Below are positions 30,996 through 40,135 of a DNA stretch of 64,000 nucleotides, piece by piece; the stretch's first letter is position 1, and every line of letters starts with the position of its first letter. The translations under genes were made by a program, and so were the position numbers. The DNA lies in contig OW818679.1 in the NCBI GenBank assembly GCA_942493145.1, positions 124,001 through 188,000 on the forward strand, given 5' to 3'. The notes below the pieces were generated by a model. It did no database searches. It saw only the letters and a program-made list of their open reading frames with translations, and was not told the origin of the DNA. Source of the DNA: ENR-C20 sp942493145 (GTDB lineage: Bacteria > Bacillota > Clostridia > Acetivibrionales > DTU013).

Positions 30996-31706
30996 TTGGA
31001 TATGGGCAAAAAAAAGCAGCAGCCTGACATATTTGGCATAAAAGATAAAAGCGGGTACAATTTGTGCGATAATCAAACGGAGCGCCTGTCTGACTCCTGG
31101 GATACAGGTTTTCGTCACAGTACACATTACCATGACTATTTTCGGGGATATACTGAGATCCGCGTCAATAAGCCGAATGGCAAATACAAGACTGAACGTT
31201 ATTATACCGCATCCTGGGTAAAACAGGATGTGACATACAGGCAGTACGTGCAATATCGAATATTGTACGCATTTCTTGTTTTAGCTGCCTGCGCATTGTA
31301 TGTATGGGCCATGAGCCGCCCGAATCTGGGCAGTAACGTATGTGTGTACGTGGCAGTTCCCGGGTTTCTTTCGGCTATAGGTCTCTTCATTTCCATCATT
31401 GCAACGGCTATATATATTGCCTCCAAAAGAAAAATGACTAAGTGGGGCTATAAAGCCGGCCCGGAGAGACTGAAAAAGATTATGCCGATTTCGGGTCTGC
31501 TGCTGGCGGCGACCGGACTTGCTGTGCTGATATATGTTTTCATTAACCCAGTAAGCAATATTATTGGGGAAGTTGTTAGCATCGCGGCTGATTTCGTGGC
31601 GGCGTCAGGGCTACTTGCCGTATACATAATGGAAAAGAATATGAAATATGCAGATGTTGAAAACGATACCGTTCTTCCTGAAGGAGAAAAGCACGAGATA
31701 TGGTGA
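30996..31706 (+). CDS. Membrane protein of unknown function
   Basis: A 236-residue protein, start TTG 30996 or ATG 31002 (an AAGGGAAGGG site fits either). The first 85 residues are polar and tyrosine rich. Four hydrophobic segments follow: residues about 88-104 (LYAFLVLAACALYVWAM), 112-135 (VYVAVPGFLSAIGLFISIIA), 160-178 (ISGLLLAATGLAVLIYVF) and 185-205. A short charged tail ends EGEKHEIW. I recognise no family. It stands alone between the tRNA-Thr region and convergent LysR genes. The preceding 250 bases (30745-30995) hold nothing I can identify. Confidence 0.7.
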   Translation: MDMGKKKQQPDIFGIKDKSGYNLCDNQTERLSDSWDTGFRHSTHYHDYFRGYTEIRVNKPNGKYKTERYYTASWVKQDVTYRQYVQYRILYAFLVLAACALYVWAMSRPNLGSNVCVYVAVPGFLSAIGLFISIIATAIYIASKRKMTKWGYKAGPERLKKIMPISGLLLAATGLAVLIYVFINPVSNIIGEVVSIAADFVAASGLLAVYIMEKNMKYADVENDTVLPEGEKHEIW

Positions 31707-31737
31707 GGCACTAACAGGCAGAAGCAATCATGACAGA

Positions 31738-32634
31738 TTACTGAGAATTATTTTCACAGCGGGTCTTCATATATTCCCAAAACTGCAAACCCTGCGGTGA
31801 GAGTTTTTCCCTGTAACAAATAAGAGTTAAATCTGAAGAAGTTACAGGTTCAATATCGACAAGAACAGTTCCGGTAGTCAGATAATGCGCAGCAGGTCTT
31901 TTCAAAAGTAAAGAAACACATGATTCTTTTTCGACAAGTTTTATAATTTTGCTCATGTAGTGATCCGTATATTTGACATTAGGCATAAAACCGGCCTTCA
32001 GGCAGGCCTCAAGCGAGAGATTGCCGATGAAGCCAACTTTTGGCATCAGGTAAAATGTTTCGTTGCTTATCATGCTAAGCAATATCCGGGGATATTTTGC
32101 AAGAGGGTGGGCAGCCGGCAATACCGCGCATAAAATGTCGCTCGAAATGATCAACTTGTCAAAACCGTTTATAACATGGGTTTCCGATTCTTCGACGATC
32201 GCAAAATCCAACTCACCGCTATTTACACGAGAAATGTGATCTTCGGTACTATCATTAAAATAAAAACTATAGTTGATGTCCGGGTTCATAGTCCTGAAAT
32301 CCTCCAATGTTGCCGGAGCGTCAAATCTGTTTGTCGGCGGTACGTGTCCGATGGAAATATCGTTGTAGTCACGGTTCTGCGGCTGCGAAAATATCGCCAG
32401 TATCTCCTTGTTGATACTTGTCATACTGTCGGCGTAGGTCAGAAAAGCCGCCCCAAATTTTGTCAAGGAAACGTTGCGGGTACTTCGTTTAAAAAGCGGA
32501 AAACCAAACTCCTTTTCCAGTTGTTTTATATGTTGTGACAGTGATCCCTGGGCGATGGAAAGCTTCTGTGCCGCCCTGATAAAATTGCCTTCCTTTGCGA
32601 GAACGACGAACTCTCTTACATAATCAAGCTTCAT
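31738..32634 (-). CDS. LysR-family transcriptional regulator (downstream of a pair)
   Basis: A 298-residue LTTR. The winged helix-turn-helix is at residues about 15-55 (NFIRAAQKLSIAQGSLSQHI, then KQLEKEFGFPLFKRSTRNVSLT), followed by a periplasmic-binding-protein-like effector domain. The ATG follows the stop of another LysR gene by four bases, so the two are co-transcribed. Together they lie divergent from the ABC importer operon starting at 33888. Effector unknown. Confidence 0.9.
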   Translation of the reverse strand: MKLDYVREFVVLAKEGNFIRAAQKLSIAQGSLSQHIKQLEKEFGFPLFKRSTRNVSLTKFGAAFLTYADSMTSINKEILAIFSQPQNRDYNDISIGHVPPTNRFDAPATLEDFRTMNPDINYSFYFNDSTEDHISRVNSGELDFAIVEESETHVINGFDKLIISSDILCAVLPAAHPLAKYPRILLSMISNETFYLMPKVGFIGNLSLEACLKAGFMPNVKYTDHYMSKIIKLVEKESCVSLLLKRPAAHYLTTGTVLVDIEPVTSSDLTLICYREKLSPQGLQFWEYMKTRCENNSQ

Positions 32635-32638
32635 GGCT

Positions 32639-33526
32639 CTACCCCTTTTTCAGATGCGCATTTGTGAATGTCAGGAACTGTCCCGCCGTGGCCGACAGCC
32701 TGGTTGTATTGAAAAATAACGAAATATCAAGGCTTACAGCAGGGACGATATCAACAAGTACGATTTTGGAACTTCTATTAAATGCTGCCGGCAGTTTCAT
32801 TTCCAGTGCAACTCCCATGCCATGGCCCACAAGGTCGAATATACCTTCGCGGGGAATTCCCCAATACTGGAAATTTGGTTCAAAACCCTCTTTCCTGCAG
32901 GCTTTCAAAGTCAGTTCGGTATTTTCATTGTTGTCAGACTGAAGTAAGAAGTTTTCATTTCTGAGCTGGTTTAGTATAATGCTTTTATTGGGGGAGAGAG
33001 GATGCTGCGACGGTAGCACTGCAACCATTGAGTCCCGGGTAAACCGTATGAAGTCGTATTGACTTTTATCCATAGACTGCATACCGCGTGAAAAAACGAA
33101 ATCACATGTGTTTTTCAGGAGTGCATCGACTTTAGCATGGTCATCGTATGTAAAGAGGTTTGTCTTTATGTTCGGGTATGCAGAATGAAATTTCGCTATA
33201 AGATCAGTAATATGATAATAGGACATATCTTTAAAAGCCGCGATAGTGACCATGCCGCTTGAAGAGCGTTTATCATTCTCTATTTGCTCAACGAAACTAT
33301 TTTTGGCAACAACAATCAGATTCGCCAAATACTGAAGCGTTTTTCCGGCTCTTGTCACCTTGACACCACTGTATGACCTCTCGATCAGCTGCTGACCCAA
33401 TTCCTCTTCAAGACTTTTTATATGCCTTGAAAGCGTGGCTTGCGAAATAAACAGACTTTCGGCTGCGATCGAATAGTTTTTGCATTCTACGAGAACGATG
33501 AATTCGTTTAGTTGTTCCACCGTCAT
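32639..33526 (-). CDS. LysR-family transcriptional regulator (upstream of a pair)
   Basis: A 295-residue LTTR with HTH NYSIAAESLFISQATLSRHI, then KSLEEELGQQLIERSYSGVKVTRAG, and an effector domain with the usual dimer surface. It is the promoter-proximal gene of a two-LysR transcript, divergent from the 33888-44785 operon, and is the more likely direct regulator of that operon. Sequence identity between the two LysR proteins is modest, so this is not a recent tandem duplication. Confidence 0.9.
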   Translation of the reverse strand: MTVEQLNEFIVLVECKNYSIAAESLFISQATLSRHIKSLEEELGQQLIERSYSGVKVTRAGKTLQYLANLIVVAKNSFVEQIENDKRSSSGMVTIAAFKDMSYYHITDLIAKFHSAYPNIKTNLFTYDDHAKVDALLKNTCDFVFSRGMQSMDKSQYDFIRFTRDSMVAVLPSQHPLSPNKSIILNQLRNENFLLQSDNNENTELTLKACRKEGFEPNFQYWGIPREGIFDLVGHGMGVALEMKLPAAFNRSSKIVLVDIVPAVSLDISLFFNTTRLSATAGQFLTFTNAHLKKG

Positions 33527-33887
33527 GAAATCAGACCTCGCGATTTATATGATAATAATAGTAGATATATATGAATATGTTAATTAATTTATCATAAATT
33601 ACAATTGCTGTCAAAGGAAATTTTTTATGGGCAAGGATGGAAAACCTTATAAAACAGCCACTATACACGCATATACATTGTGGGTTAAAATATGAATACT
33701 TTTTACCGTTGTTTTGATAACCATATATTAATAAGCGATTATTCGGATATATATGATTTTGTATATTCGGATTTTCAATTCGAATTGCTCTTGTGCGGTA
33801 TTATGTTATATATATAAAGTAAGCATAAATGCTCTCGGCAAATACAGATACTGTCAGGGCAGAAACCAGATTGAAAGGAGAAAAGGA
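33527..33887. promoter_or_regulatory. Divergent control region of the LysR pair and the ABC/hydrolase operon
   Basis: About 360 AT-rich bases without a gene. A repeated ATTCGGAT (in ATTCGGATATATATG at about 33741 and ATTCGGATTTTC at about 33767) and the symmetric CAATTCGAATTG (33777-33788) are possible LysR contact sites. Possible -10 boxes are TATAAT-like but not clear enough to assign. The region ends with the AAAGGAG ribosome site of the binding-protein gene. Confidence 0.4.
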
Positions 33888-35570
33888 ATGAAAAAGATTG
33901 GTGTACTCTTTATGGTCCTTGTTATGGTACTTGGCTTATTGTCCGCTTGTGGCGGCAGCCAGCAGGTTACTCCTTCCGCAGAACAAACAGGTGCTTCGGC
34001 GGCGCCGGCAGAACAGACAAGCGCCCCGGCTCCCGCAACCACTGCAGCTGCTGATACTGCTTATGTCAAGGACAAAATCGTCTTCGCATTTCCAACCGCT
34101 ACATCCCTGACCCCTTGGGGAACCCGTAACAGCACTCCAGGCAACTATGAGGTTTATGAGATGTTGTTCGAAAACGATAACGCAGGTAAGATTTATCCTA
34201 TCCTCGCAGACGGCAGCAAGGGCAGCTTTATGCCAGGATGTGACCATGAGGCCGGAAGCGGAATATACACCATCTATATTTATCCCAATATCAAGGACCA
34301 CGCCGGCAACGCCGTTACAGCATCCGACGTAGCGTTCAGCTACATGCATCAGTTCAAGGAAGAGAACACCTCGGGTTGGGATGACCTTGTTAACGTGGAA
34401 GCCGTGGATCCTACCACTGTAAAAATGACCTTTAAAAATGAGCAGAGCAATCTGGGGCAGCTCGGGGATAAACTTACCCGTTGCTTCATTGTGAGCGAGG
34501 CTTCCTATAAGGCAAGCCCCAGCAAGCTTGTAAGTGATATGTGCGGCACAGGCCCGTATATGTTGAAGGAGAACGGATATGTATCCGGTGCAAGCGTTAC
34601 TTTGGTTCGAAACGATACATACTGGCAGACGGACGCTAAGCTTCGCCGCCAGGAGCAGCAGGCAAATGTAAAGGAAATCGTCTATCAGTTTGTGGATGAA
34701 GCCTCCCAGCAGGTGCTCGGACTGCAGTCGGGTACCCTCGATATGGTATACAATATGACGCCGGACAATGCCGCTCAGTTTGATAAAGGCGGACAATACA
34801 ATGACAAATTCAGCGTATATTCCTACCCGAGCCAGTTTATCAATTATCTTGATTTCAACTGCAGTGATAAGAGCAAATGCGGCAATGTGAATCTGCGGCT
34901 TGCCATCGCCAACGCAATAGACATCCAGGGTATCGTGGCAGCCACAGGCGGATTCAGCAAGCCCCTTTCCGCATATGCCACCGATTACTACAGCGACTAC
35001 ACCATGGTCGATTGGGCTTCCCTTAAGAATTACAACACCAAAGCCAGTGTTGACATGGCTGTTGTAAAGCAAAACCTCGACGCAGCCAAATATGACGGCA
35101 GCGAACTGAAATTTGCGTGCCTGATGGGCGACCCGGTTCCGGAGATTATTCAGGGTCAGCTTGAGAATGCCGGAATCCATGTCAAACTCTATCCACAGGA
35201 CAGGGCTGCGATGCAGTCTTCCATGCAGGATCCCTCCACATGGGATTTCGTAACCGGGATGATGGCGGGTGATTTTGTTGTCCAGGCCTGGGCGCATGAC
35301 TTCAGCTGGCAGAACACCAAGGACCGCAACCGTACTCAAACCTTTATTACCGATAAGGAGTGGGAGGACCTGCTGAATAAGTGCCAGACAATGGAAGGAC
35401 ACACGAAGGACAACATGCTTGCCTGGTGGCAGCGCGCTATTGATAATGCCTACACGGTTGCTTTGTTCTCCGGGGATGCATATAACATTATTCCGAAGGA
35501 TATGACCACGGTAGTCCTGGGCGATAAAAAGACAATCCTGCCCGGCGCCTGTGTATACACAAAGCCCTGA
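33888..35570 (+). CDS. ABC transporter substrate-binding lipoprotein, oligopeptide (SBP_bac_5) type
   Basis: A 560-residue lipoprotein. The start ATG 33888 is set by AAAAGGA and by the lipobox (LLSACGG, Cys at residue 22); the frame runs further upstream without a site. An Ala/Pro/Thr/Gln linker follows (to about 60), then the peptide/nickel-binding fold, with SDMCGTGPYMLKENGY, YQFVDEASQQVLGLQSGTLD and NLRLAIANAIDIQ typical of the family. It delivers the ligand to the permease encoded from 35736. A hairpin between the two genes probably lets this protein be made in excess. Given the hydrolases downstream, the ligand may be an amide- or ester-containing compound rather than a plain peptide (inference). 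Confidence 0.92.
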   Translation: MKKIGVLFMVLVMVLGLLSACGGSQQVTPSAEQTGASAAPAEQTSAPAPATTAAADTAYVKDKIVFAFPTATSLTPWGTRNSTPGNYEVYEMLFENDNAGKIYPILADGSKGSFMPGCDHEAGSGIYTIYIYPNIKDHAGNAVTASDVAFSYMHQFKEENTSGWDDLVNVEAVDPTTVKMTFKNEQSNLGQLGDKLTRCFIVSEASYKASPSKLVSDMCGTGPYMLKENGYVSGASVTLVRNDTYWQTDAKLRRQEQQANVKEIVYQFVDEASQQVLGLQSGTLDMVYNMTPDNAAQFDKGGQYNDKFSVYSYPSQFINYLDFNCSDKSKCGNVNLRLAIANAIDIQGIVAATGGFSKPLSAYATDYYSDYTMVDWASLKNYNTKASVDMAVVKQNLDAAKYDGSELKFACLMGDPVPEIIQGQLENAGIHVKLYPQDRAAMQSSMQDPSTWDFVTGMMAGDFVVQAWAHDFSWQNTKDRNRTQTFITDKEWEDLLNKCQTMEGHTKDNMLAWWQRAIDNAYTVALFSGDAYNIIPKDMTTVVLGDKKTILPGACVYTKP

Positions 35571-35615
35571 TTTCACTGATGCCAGTAAATAGTATTTCAT
35601 GCAGCAACGAAGGAC

Positions 35616-35649
35616 CGGCGCCGTCTCAATAAAAGGCGGCGCCGATTTT
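35616..35649 (+). terminator. Attenuating hairpin between the binding protein and permease genes
   Basis: CGGCGCCG (35616-35623) and CGGCGCCG (35637-35644) pair around a 13-base loop and are followed by ATTTTC. The U-run is short, so partial termination is expected, which would give excess binding protein over permease. Confidence 0.7.
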
Positions 35650-35735
35650 CCTGTTGATGAGATCGTAAGACAGGAGTATCCTACAAATTGTAAGAATCTT
35701 TTCTGATCAGCGATAATTAAATGTGAGGGGTCATT

Positions 35736-36710
35736 ATGTGGAAATACGTTGTACAACGGTTACTGTGGCTAATAGTCATTGCGGTTTGCGTGGCTATTCT
35801 GATTTTTGCTGTTATGTGGTTCGTGCCGGGTGATCCCGCCCAGATTATGCTTGGTTCCGAAGCTACCCATGCGAATATTCAATCATTGCGTGACAGGATG
35901 GGATTGAACGACCCGTTCATTGTCCAGCTGGGGCGATATATGGTCGATACATTTACGAAGCTTGATTTTGGCACTTCGTATGTATACAAAACACCGGTCA
36001 TCCAGGAATTTGGCGTACGTCTTCCAAGGACGTTTATGCTGGGCTTATTATCAATCATTTTGAGCACTTTAATCGGTATCCCGCTTGGAATTACCGCGGC
36101 TCTTCACCGACGTTCCTTTCAGGATCAGGGGCTGCTCGTTTTCGCAATGGTTTTCATTTCCATTCCACAGTTCTGGCTTGCGCTGATGATGGTTATTCTT
36201 TTTTCAAAATACCTGGGGTGGCTGCCCAACTACGGAATAGAAAGCTGGAAATGCTGGATCATGCCGGTTTTATCCAACTCGCTTGCCTCTATCGCCGTTC
36301 TTGCCCGCCAGACGAGGGGGGCGGCGCTGGAGACGATACGCGCAGACTTTGTAACCACGGCGCGGGCCAAAGGTCTTCATGAACAGGCGGTAATATACAA
36401 GCACATGCTCCCCAACGCGCTGATTCCGGTAATCAACTTATTGGGAATGCAGCTCGCGATGATTATAGGAGGAACGGTGGTCATTGAAATGGTTTTCACG
36501 TTCCCCGGCATTGGATTATATATGCTTACCGGCATTCAAACCCGCGACTATCCCGTAGTGCGGTCCTGCGTGCTTATTCTTGCAATTTTTGCAGCGCTGG
36601 TAATGCTTATCGTAGACCTTGTATACGGTTTTCTTGATCCGCGGATAAAGGCACAGTACGTCAACTATGTCGCGAAAAAATCGAAGAAGGAGGCGAAAAG
36701 ACATGCATGA
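35736..36710 (+). CDS. ABC transporter permease, DppB type
   Basis: A 324-residue inner-membrane permease of the oligopeptide/dipeptide/nickel family. It has six hydrophobic segments, the N-terminal VVQRLLWLIVIAVCVAIL with the VPGDPA motif, and the EAA loop TTARAKGLHEQAVIYKHMLPN that contacts the ATPases. The GAGGGG site is upstream of the ATG. The 3' end overlaps the next gene by eight bases. Confidence 0.95.
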   Translation: MWKYVVQRLLWLIVIAVCVAILIFAVMWFVPGDPAQIMLGSEATHANIQSLRDRMGLNDPFIVQLGRYMVDTFTKLDFGTSYVYKTPVIQEFGVRLPRTFMLGLLSIILSTLIGIPLGITAALHRRSFQDQGLLVFAMVFISIPQFWLALMMVILFSKYLGWLPNYGIESWKCWIMPVLSNSLASIAVLARQTRGAALETIRADFVTTARAKGLHEQAVIYKHMLPNALIPVINLLGMQLAMIIGGTVVIEMVFTFPGIGLYMLTGIQTRDYPVVRSCVLILAIFAALVMLIVDLVYGFLDPRIKAQYVNYVAKKSKKEAKRHA

Positions 36711-37596
36711 AGCTGTTATCGGTAATAACCGGATGCAGGTTAAAAAAAAGAAAAAGCAAAGTATGTCAAGAGTTGTCATCAACCGTATTTTGAATAATCG
36801 TGTTTCAATGGCAGGACTGATTATACTGCTTATTATAGTGCTTGCTTGTGTTTTCGCCAAATTCATTGCTCCATATGATCCGATGTTCATGGATTATAAG
36901 GCTCTGAAATCCCCACCGTCCAGTACGCACATTATGGGCTGCGACGCACTGGGACGGGATATTTTCAGCCGCATACTATACGGAGGGCAGTACAGTCTTT
37001 CCATCGGACTGATTTGTTCCCTGATCGGAGCAGTTCTGGGAGTGTTCTTTGGGAGTATCGTCGGATATGAGAGCGGGCGTACGGATATGATCGTGATGCG
37101 CATATGCGATATATGGTCCGCAATTCCCGCTATGCTGCTGGCAATTGTGATATCCACTACTTTGGGGGCAGGCTTCTTTAATACGATACTGGCGATGACG
37201 GTCGGGGGAATCCCGGGCTCTATCCGGGGCAGCCGTGCCATGGCACTGAAAGAGCGCGAGATGGAATACCTGGAAGCCGCAAAGGCGATGAACTGCTCCA
37301 AATTCAAAATAATATTCAGGCATATGGCGCCCAACATTGTTTCCCCGACAATCGTAGGCACGACAGGATCGATAGGCGGCACAATCATGATGGTGGCCGG
37401 GCTTGCATATATAGGACTCGGCATACAGCCTCCCACACCTGAATGGGGTGCGATGTGTGCCGCCGGCCGTCAATATATATTGAATTACCCACATATGATA
37501 TTCTGGCCGGGGTTGGTCATCCTGATCACCGTGCTTGCAATCAATATGTTCGGGGATGGTCTACGCGATGCACTGGATCCAAAGCTGAAGGACTAA
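36703..37596 (+). CDS. ABC transporter permease, DppC type
   Basis: A 297-residue partner permease. The ATG at 36703 is chosen because GGAGG lies nine bases upstream inside the dppB-like gene; an earlier in-frame start is internal to that gene. It carries the DppC signature region DALGRDIFSRILYGGQYSL, six hydrophobic segments and the EAA loop EYLEAAKAMNCSKFKIIFRH. It forms the channel heterodimer with the preceding protein. Confidence 0.95.
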   Translation: MHEAVIGNNRMQVKKKKKQSMSRVVINRILNNRVSMAGLIILLIIVLACVFAKFIAPYDPMFMDYKALKSPPSSTHIMGCDALGRDIFSRILYGGQYSLSIGLICSLIGAVLGVFFGSIVGYESGRTDMIVMRICDIWSAIPAMLLAIVISTTLGAGFFNTILAMTVGGIPGSIRGSRAMALKEREMEYLEAAKAMNCSKFKIIFRHMAPNIVSPTIVGTTGSIGGTIMMVAGLAYIGLGIQPPTPEWGAMCAAGRQYILNYPHMIFWPGLVILITVLAINMFGDGLRDALDPKLKD

Positions 37597-37605
37597 GGAG
37601 GTCAT

Positions 37606-38580
37606 ATGAGCGAAAATTTTCTTGAAATAATAAACCTTGTAGTGGAATATACCTCCGGAGGCGATGTCATTCATGCTGTCAACGGCGTGGACTTTGAGCT
37701 TCAGAAAGGCGAGACACTGGGGCTGGTCGGTGAGACAGGAGCTGGAAAGACTACCATCGCCAAAGCCATATTACGGATATTGCCCGACCCTCCCGCGAAG
37801 ATAAAGGACGGAGAAATATTCTTGCATGGAGAGAACCTGCTTAAAAAACCAAATAAAGAGATGCTCTCCATTCGGGGCAATAAGGTCGCCATGATATTTC
37901 AGGACCCAATGACGTCTTTAAATCCTGTCATGTCGGTTGGAAGCCAGATTACGGAAGTCGTACTGCTGCACAACGAATGCAGCCGGCGGGAGGCGGAAGC
38001 CCGGACATTCGACATGCTGGAGCTTGTTGGAATTCCCCGGATACGGTATGTTGAGTACCCGCATCAGTTCTCCGGCGGTATGAAGCAGCGTGTGGTCATA
38101 GCGATGGCTCTTGCCTGCAACCCTGAGCTGCTGCTGGCAGATGAGCCTACAACGGCCCTTGATGTGACAATACAGGCTCAAGTGCTGGAGATGATGAAGG
38201 ATCTTAAGGACAAACTCGGGACTTCAATGATAATAATAACGCACGACCTGGGCGTTGTTGCTGAGACATGCGATAAAGTCGCGGTAATCTATGCCGGGCA
38301 GATCATGGAGAGCGGTTCAAAGCGCGATATTTTCAAGGACGCTCAGCATCCTTACACGCTTGGATTATTCAACTCGCTGCCGAAATTGGATGACTACTCA
38401 AAAAGGCTCAAACCCATAATGGGACTGCCTCCGGATCCGACCAATCTGCCGAACGGCTGCCCATTTTCACCCCGATGCCCGGATGTTTGCGATAAGTGCC
38501 TTGAACAGAGGATACCCAACGTAGAAGTATCTCCGGGCCATTATGTCCGTTGTGTAAAATTCATTTTGGAGGTGAAATAA
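37606..38580 (+). CDS. ABC transporter ATP-binding protein, DppD type
   Basis: A 324-residue ATPase. Walker A is GETGAGKTT, the Q-loop FQDPMTSLNP, the ABC signature FSGGMKQR, Walker B LLLADEPTTALD and the switch THDLGV. The C-terminal oligopeptide-transporter extension carries a Cys-rich motif (CPFSPRCPDVCDKC) that in relatives binds an iron-sulfur cluster. Its stop codon shares one base with the start of the next gene. Confidence 0.95.
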   Translation: MSENFLEIINLVVEYTSGGDVIHAVNGVDFELQKGETLGLVGETGAGKTTIAKAILRILPDPPAKIKDGEIFLHGENLLKKPNKEMLSIRGNKVAMIFQDPMTSLNPVMSVGSQITEVVLLHNECSRREAEARTFDMLELVGIPRIRYVEYPHQFSGGMKQRVVIAMALACNPELLLADEPTTALDVTIQAQVLEMMKDLKDKLGTSMIIITHDLGVVAETCDKVAVIYAGQIMESGSKRDIFKDAQHPYTLGLFNSLPKLDDYSKRLKPIMGLPPDPTNLPNGCPFSPRCPDVCDKCLEQRIPNVEVSPGHYVRCVKFILEVK

Positions 38581-39530
38581 TGGCATTGCTTGAAGTGGAA
38601 CATCTTAAAAAGTATTTTAATAATGCCTCCGGCCTGAACCATGCGGTTGACGACGTAACATTCAAGATAGAGAAAGGCCGAACGATGGGGATTGTGGGTG
38701 AATCCGGCTGCGGGAAGTCCACTCTGGGCCGTACCATTATACGGCTGCTGGACGCGACCGACGGAACCGTGAAGTTGAATGGAGAGGATATTACATATGC
38801 AAGGGGGAAAAATTTGAGGCGGCTGCGGGAAAAAATGAGCATTGTTTTCCAGGATCCCTACGCAAGCCTCAACCCCCGCAAGTGTGTTGAAGACACAATA
38901 AAGGAACCCCTTCAGGAAGCACACAAGTTTTCCAAAAAAGAGATTATGAATCGTACCGACGAACTGATGAGCCTTGTAGGCATTGAAGAGCGTCTGCGCC
39001 TTGCGTACCCTCACGAAATGGATGGCGGAAGACGACAGCGTGTGGGGATTGCCCGCGCGCTTGCCCTGAACCCCGATTTTATTATGTGCGACGAGCCTGT
39101 GAGCGCTTTGGATGTTTCCATTCAGGCCCAGGTACTGAACCTGTTGATGGATCTTCAGGAGAAAATAGGCCTGACGTATATGTTCGTTACCCATGATCTT
39201 TCCGTAGTGCGACACATATCGGACAATATATGTGTTATGTATCTCGGCCAATTGGTTGAAACAAGCCCGGCGAAGAGACTGTTCGAAGCACCGCTGCATC
39301 CTTATACCAAGGCGCTTCTTTCGGCCATTCCTTCGATTGATTTAGATAATCCAATGCGGCGTGTACAGCTCAAGGGTGAAATTACGTCTGCTATAAATCC
39401 AAAGCCCGGATGCAGATTTGCACCGCGTTGTCCTTATGCCGGCAAAGAATGCTCCGAACCGCAGAAGCTGGAAGAGATCGAACCGAATCATTTTGTGTCC
39501 TGCTGCAAGGTTCGCGAGATTAATAAATAG
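38580..39530 (+). CDS. ABC transporter ATP-binding protein, DppF type
   Basis: A 316-residue partner ATPase. The ATG at 38580 follows GGAGGTG. Walker A is GESGCGKST, the Q-loop FQDPYASLNP, Walker B IMCDEPVSALD and the switch THDLSV. The ABC signature is altered: MDGGRRQRVG stands where the usual LSGGQxQR lies, so one ATP site of the heterodimer may be impaired. The C-terminal cysteine motif (CRFAPRCPYAGKEC) is present. Confidence 0.94.
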   Translation: MALLEVEHLKKYFNNASGLNHAVDDVTFKIEKGRTMGIVGESGCGKSTLGRTIIRLLDATDGTVKLNGEDITYARGKNLRRLREKMSIVFQDPYASLNPRKCVEDTIKEPLQEAHKFSKKEIMNRTDELMSLVGIEERLRLAYPHEMDGGRRQRVGIARALALNPDFIMCDEPVSALDVSIQAQVLNLLMDLQEKIGLTYMFVTHDLSVVRHISDNICVMYLGQLVETSPAKRLFEAPLHPYTKALLSAIPSIDLDNPMRRVQLKGEITSAINPKPGCRFAPRCPYAGKECSEPQKLEEIEPNHFVSCCKVREINK

Positions 39531-39613
39531 TTGGATGGAATGGCTTTTATCCTGTTATGGGGAAGGCAGGAAGCAACTGAAACGATGATTGAGAGGGTGA
39601 AACAAAACGAAAC

Positions 39614-40090
39614 ATGGAACAGTTTAACGCGGACGGACGGCAATGGAAGAAGCTCCAGGCGGGCTTCGACATTTTAAGGAAGAATAACTGGATAACCTAT
39701 CTGATCAGCATTCTTATCATCGGCGGAGTGCTCCTGTTCGGAATCCCGGCAGATCGGGTCCCCATGACACAGCAGCTTGGGAATGAAAATTTCGCCATTC
39801 AGGGGGTACAAGGTGATCCAATCTTTGTATTTTACAGGGACGTCAGGTCTGTGGAAGAGAGAAGCCAACTCGACAAAGGAACTGTTTTAAATGGGACGGA
39901 TACCGGAAGGGTTTGGAGCGGAGCATATTCCAACTCAGAGTTCGGAGAATATTCGCTTCATGCATATGTTAAAGTAAAAAAATATATCGTTGTCAGGTAC
40001 AAGGATGGCGTGCTTGTATTCAACGGCAATTCAGAAAAGGATACAGATACACTATACAGCAGCCTTCTGGAAATGACTAAGAAGAAATAG
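39614..40090 (+). CDS. Single-pass membrane protein with PH-like domain
   Basis: A 158-residue protein. After a 29-residue cytoplasmic start there is one hydrophobic segment (ITYLISILIIGGVLLFGI), then an outer part rich in beta strands (QGDPIFVFYRDVRSVEE..., YSLHAYVKVKKYIVVRYKDG) that resembles bacterial PH-like domains. No enzyme motif. It lies between the importer and the hydrolases in the same orientation and probably the same transcript. The ribosome site is weak. Its role is unknown. Confidence 0.6.
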   Translation: MEQFNADGRQWKKLQAGFDILRKNNWITYLISILIIGGVLLFGIPADRVPMTQQLGNENFAIQGVQGDPIFVFYRDVRSVEERSQLDKGTVLNGTDTGRVWSGAYSNSEFGEYSLHAYVKVKKYIVVRYKDGVLVFNGNSEKDTDTLYSSLLEMTKKK

Positions 40091-40135
40091 CGTACGACAA
40101 CCGCAGAACAAATTCTGATTAGGGGAGAAATAACA

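Noticed and set aside
33936..35756. A 606-codon open frame on the minus strand opposite the ABC binding-protein gene
   Set aside because: It is the antisense of a clear SBP_bac_5 lipoprotein gene with good ribosome site, lipobox and family motifs. The antisense product has no recognisable domain and its length follows from codon bias.
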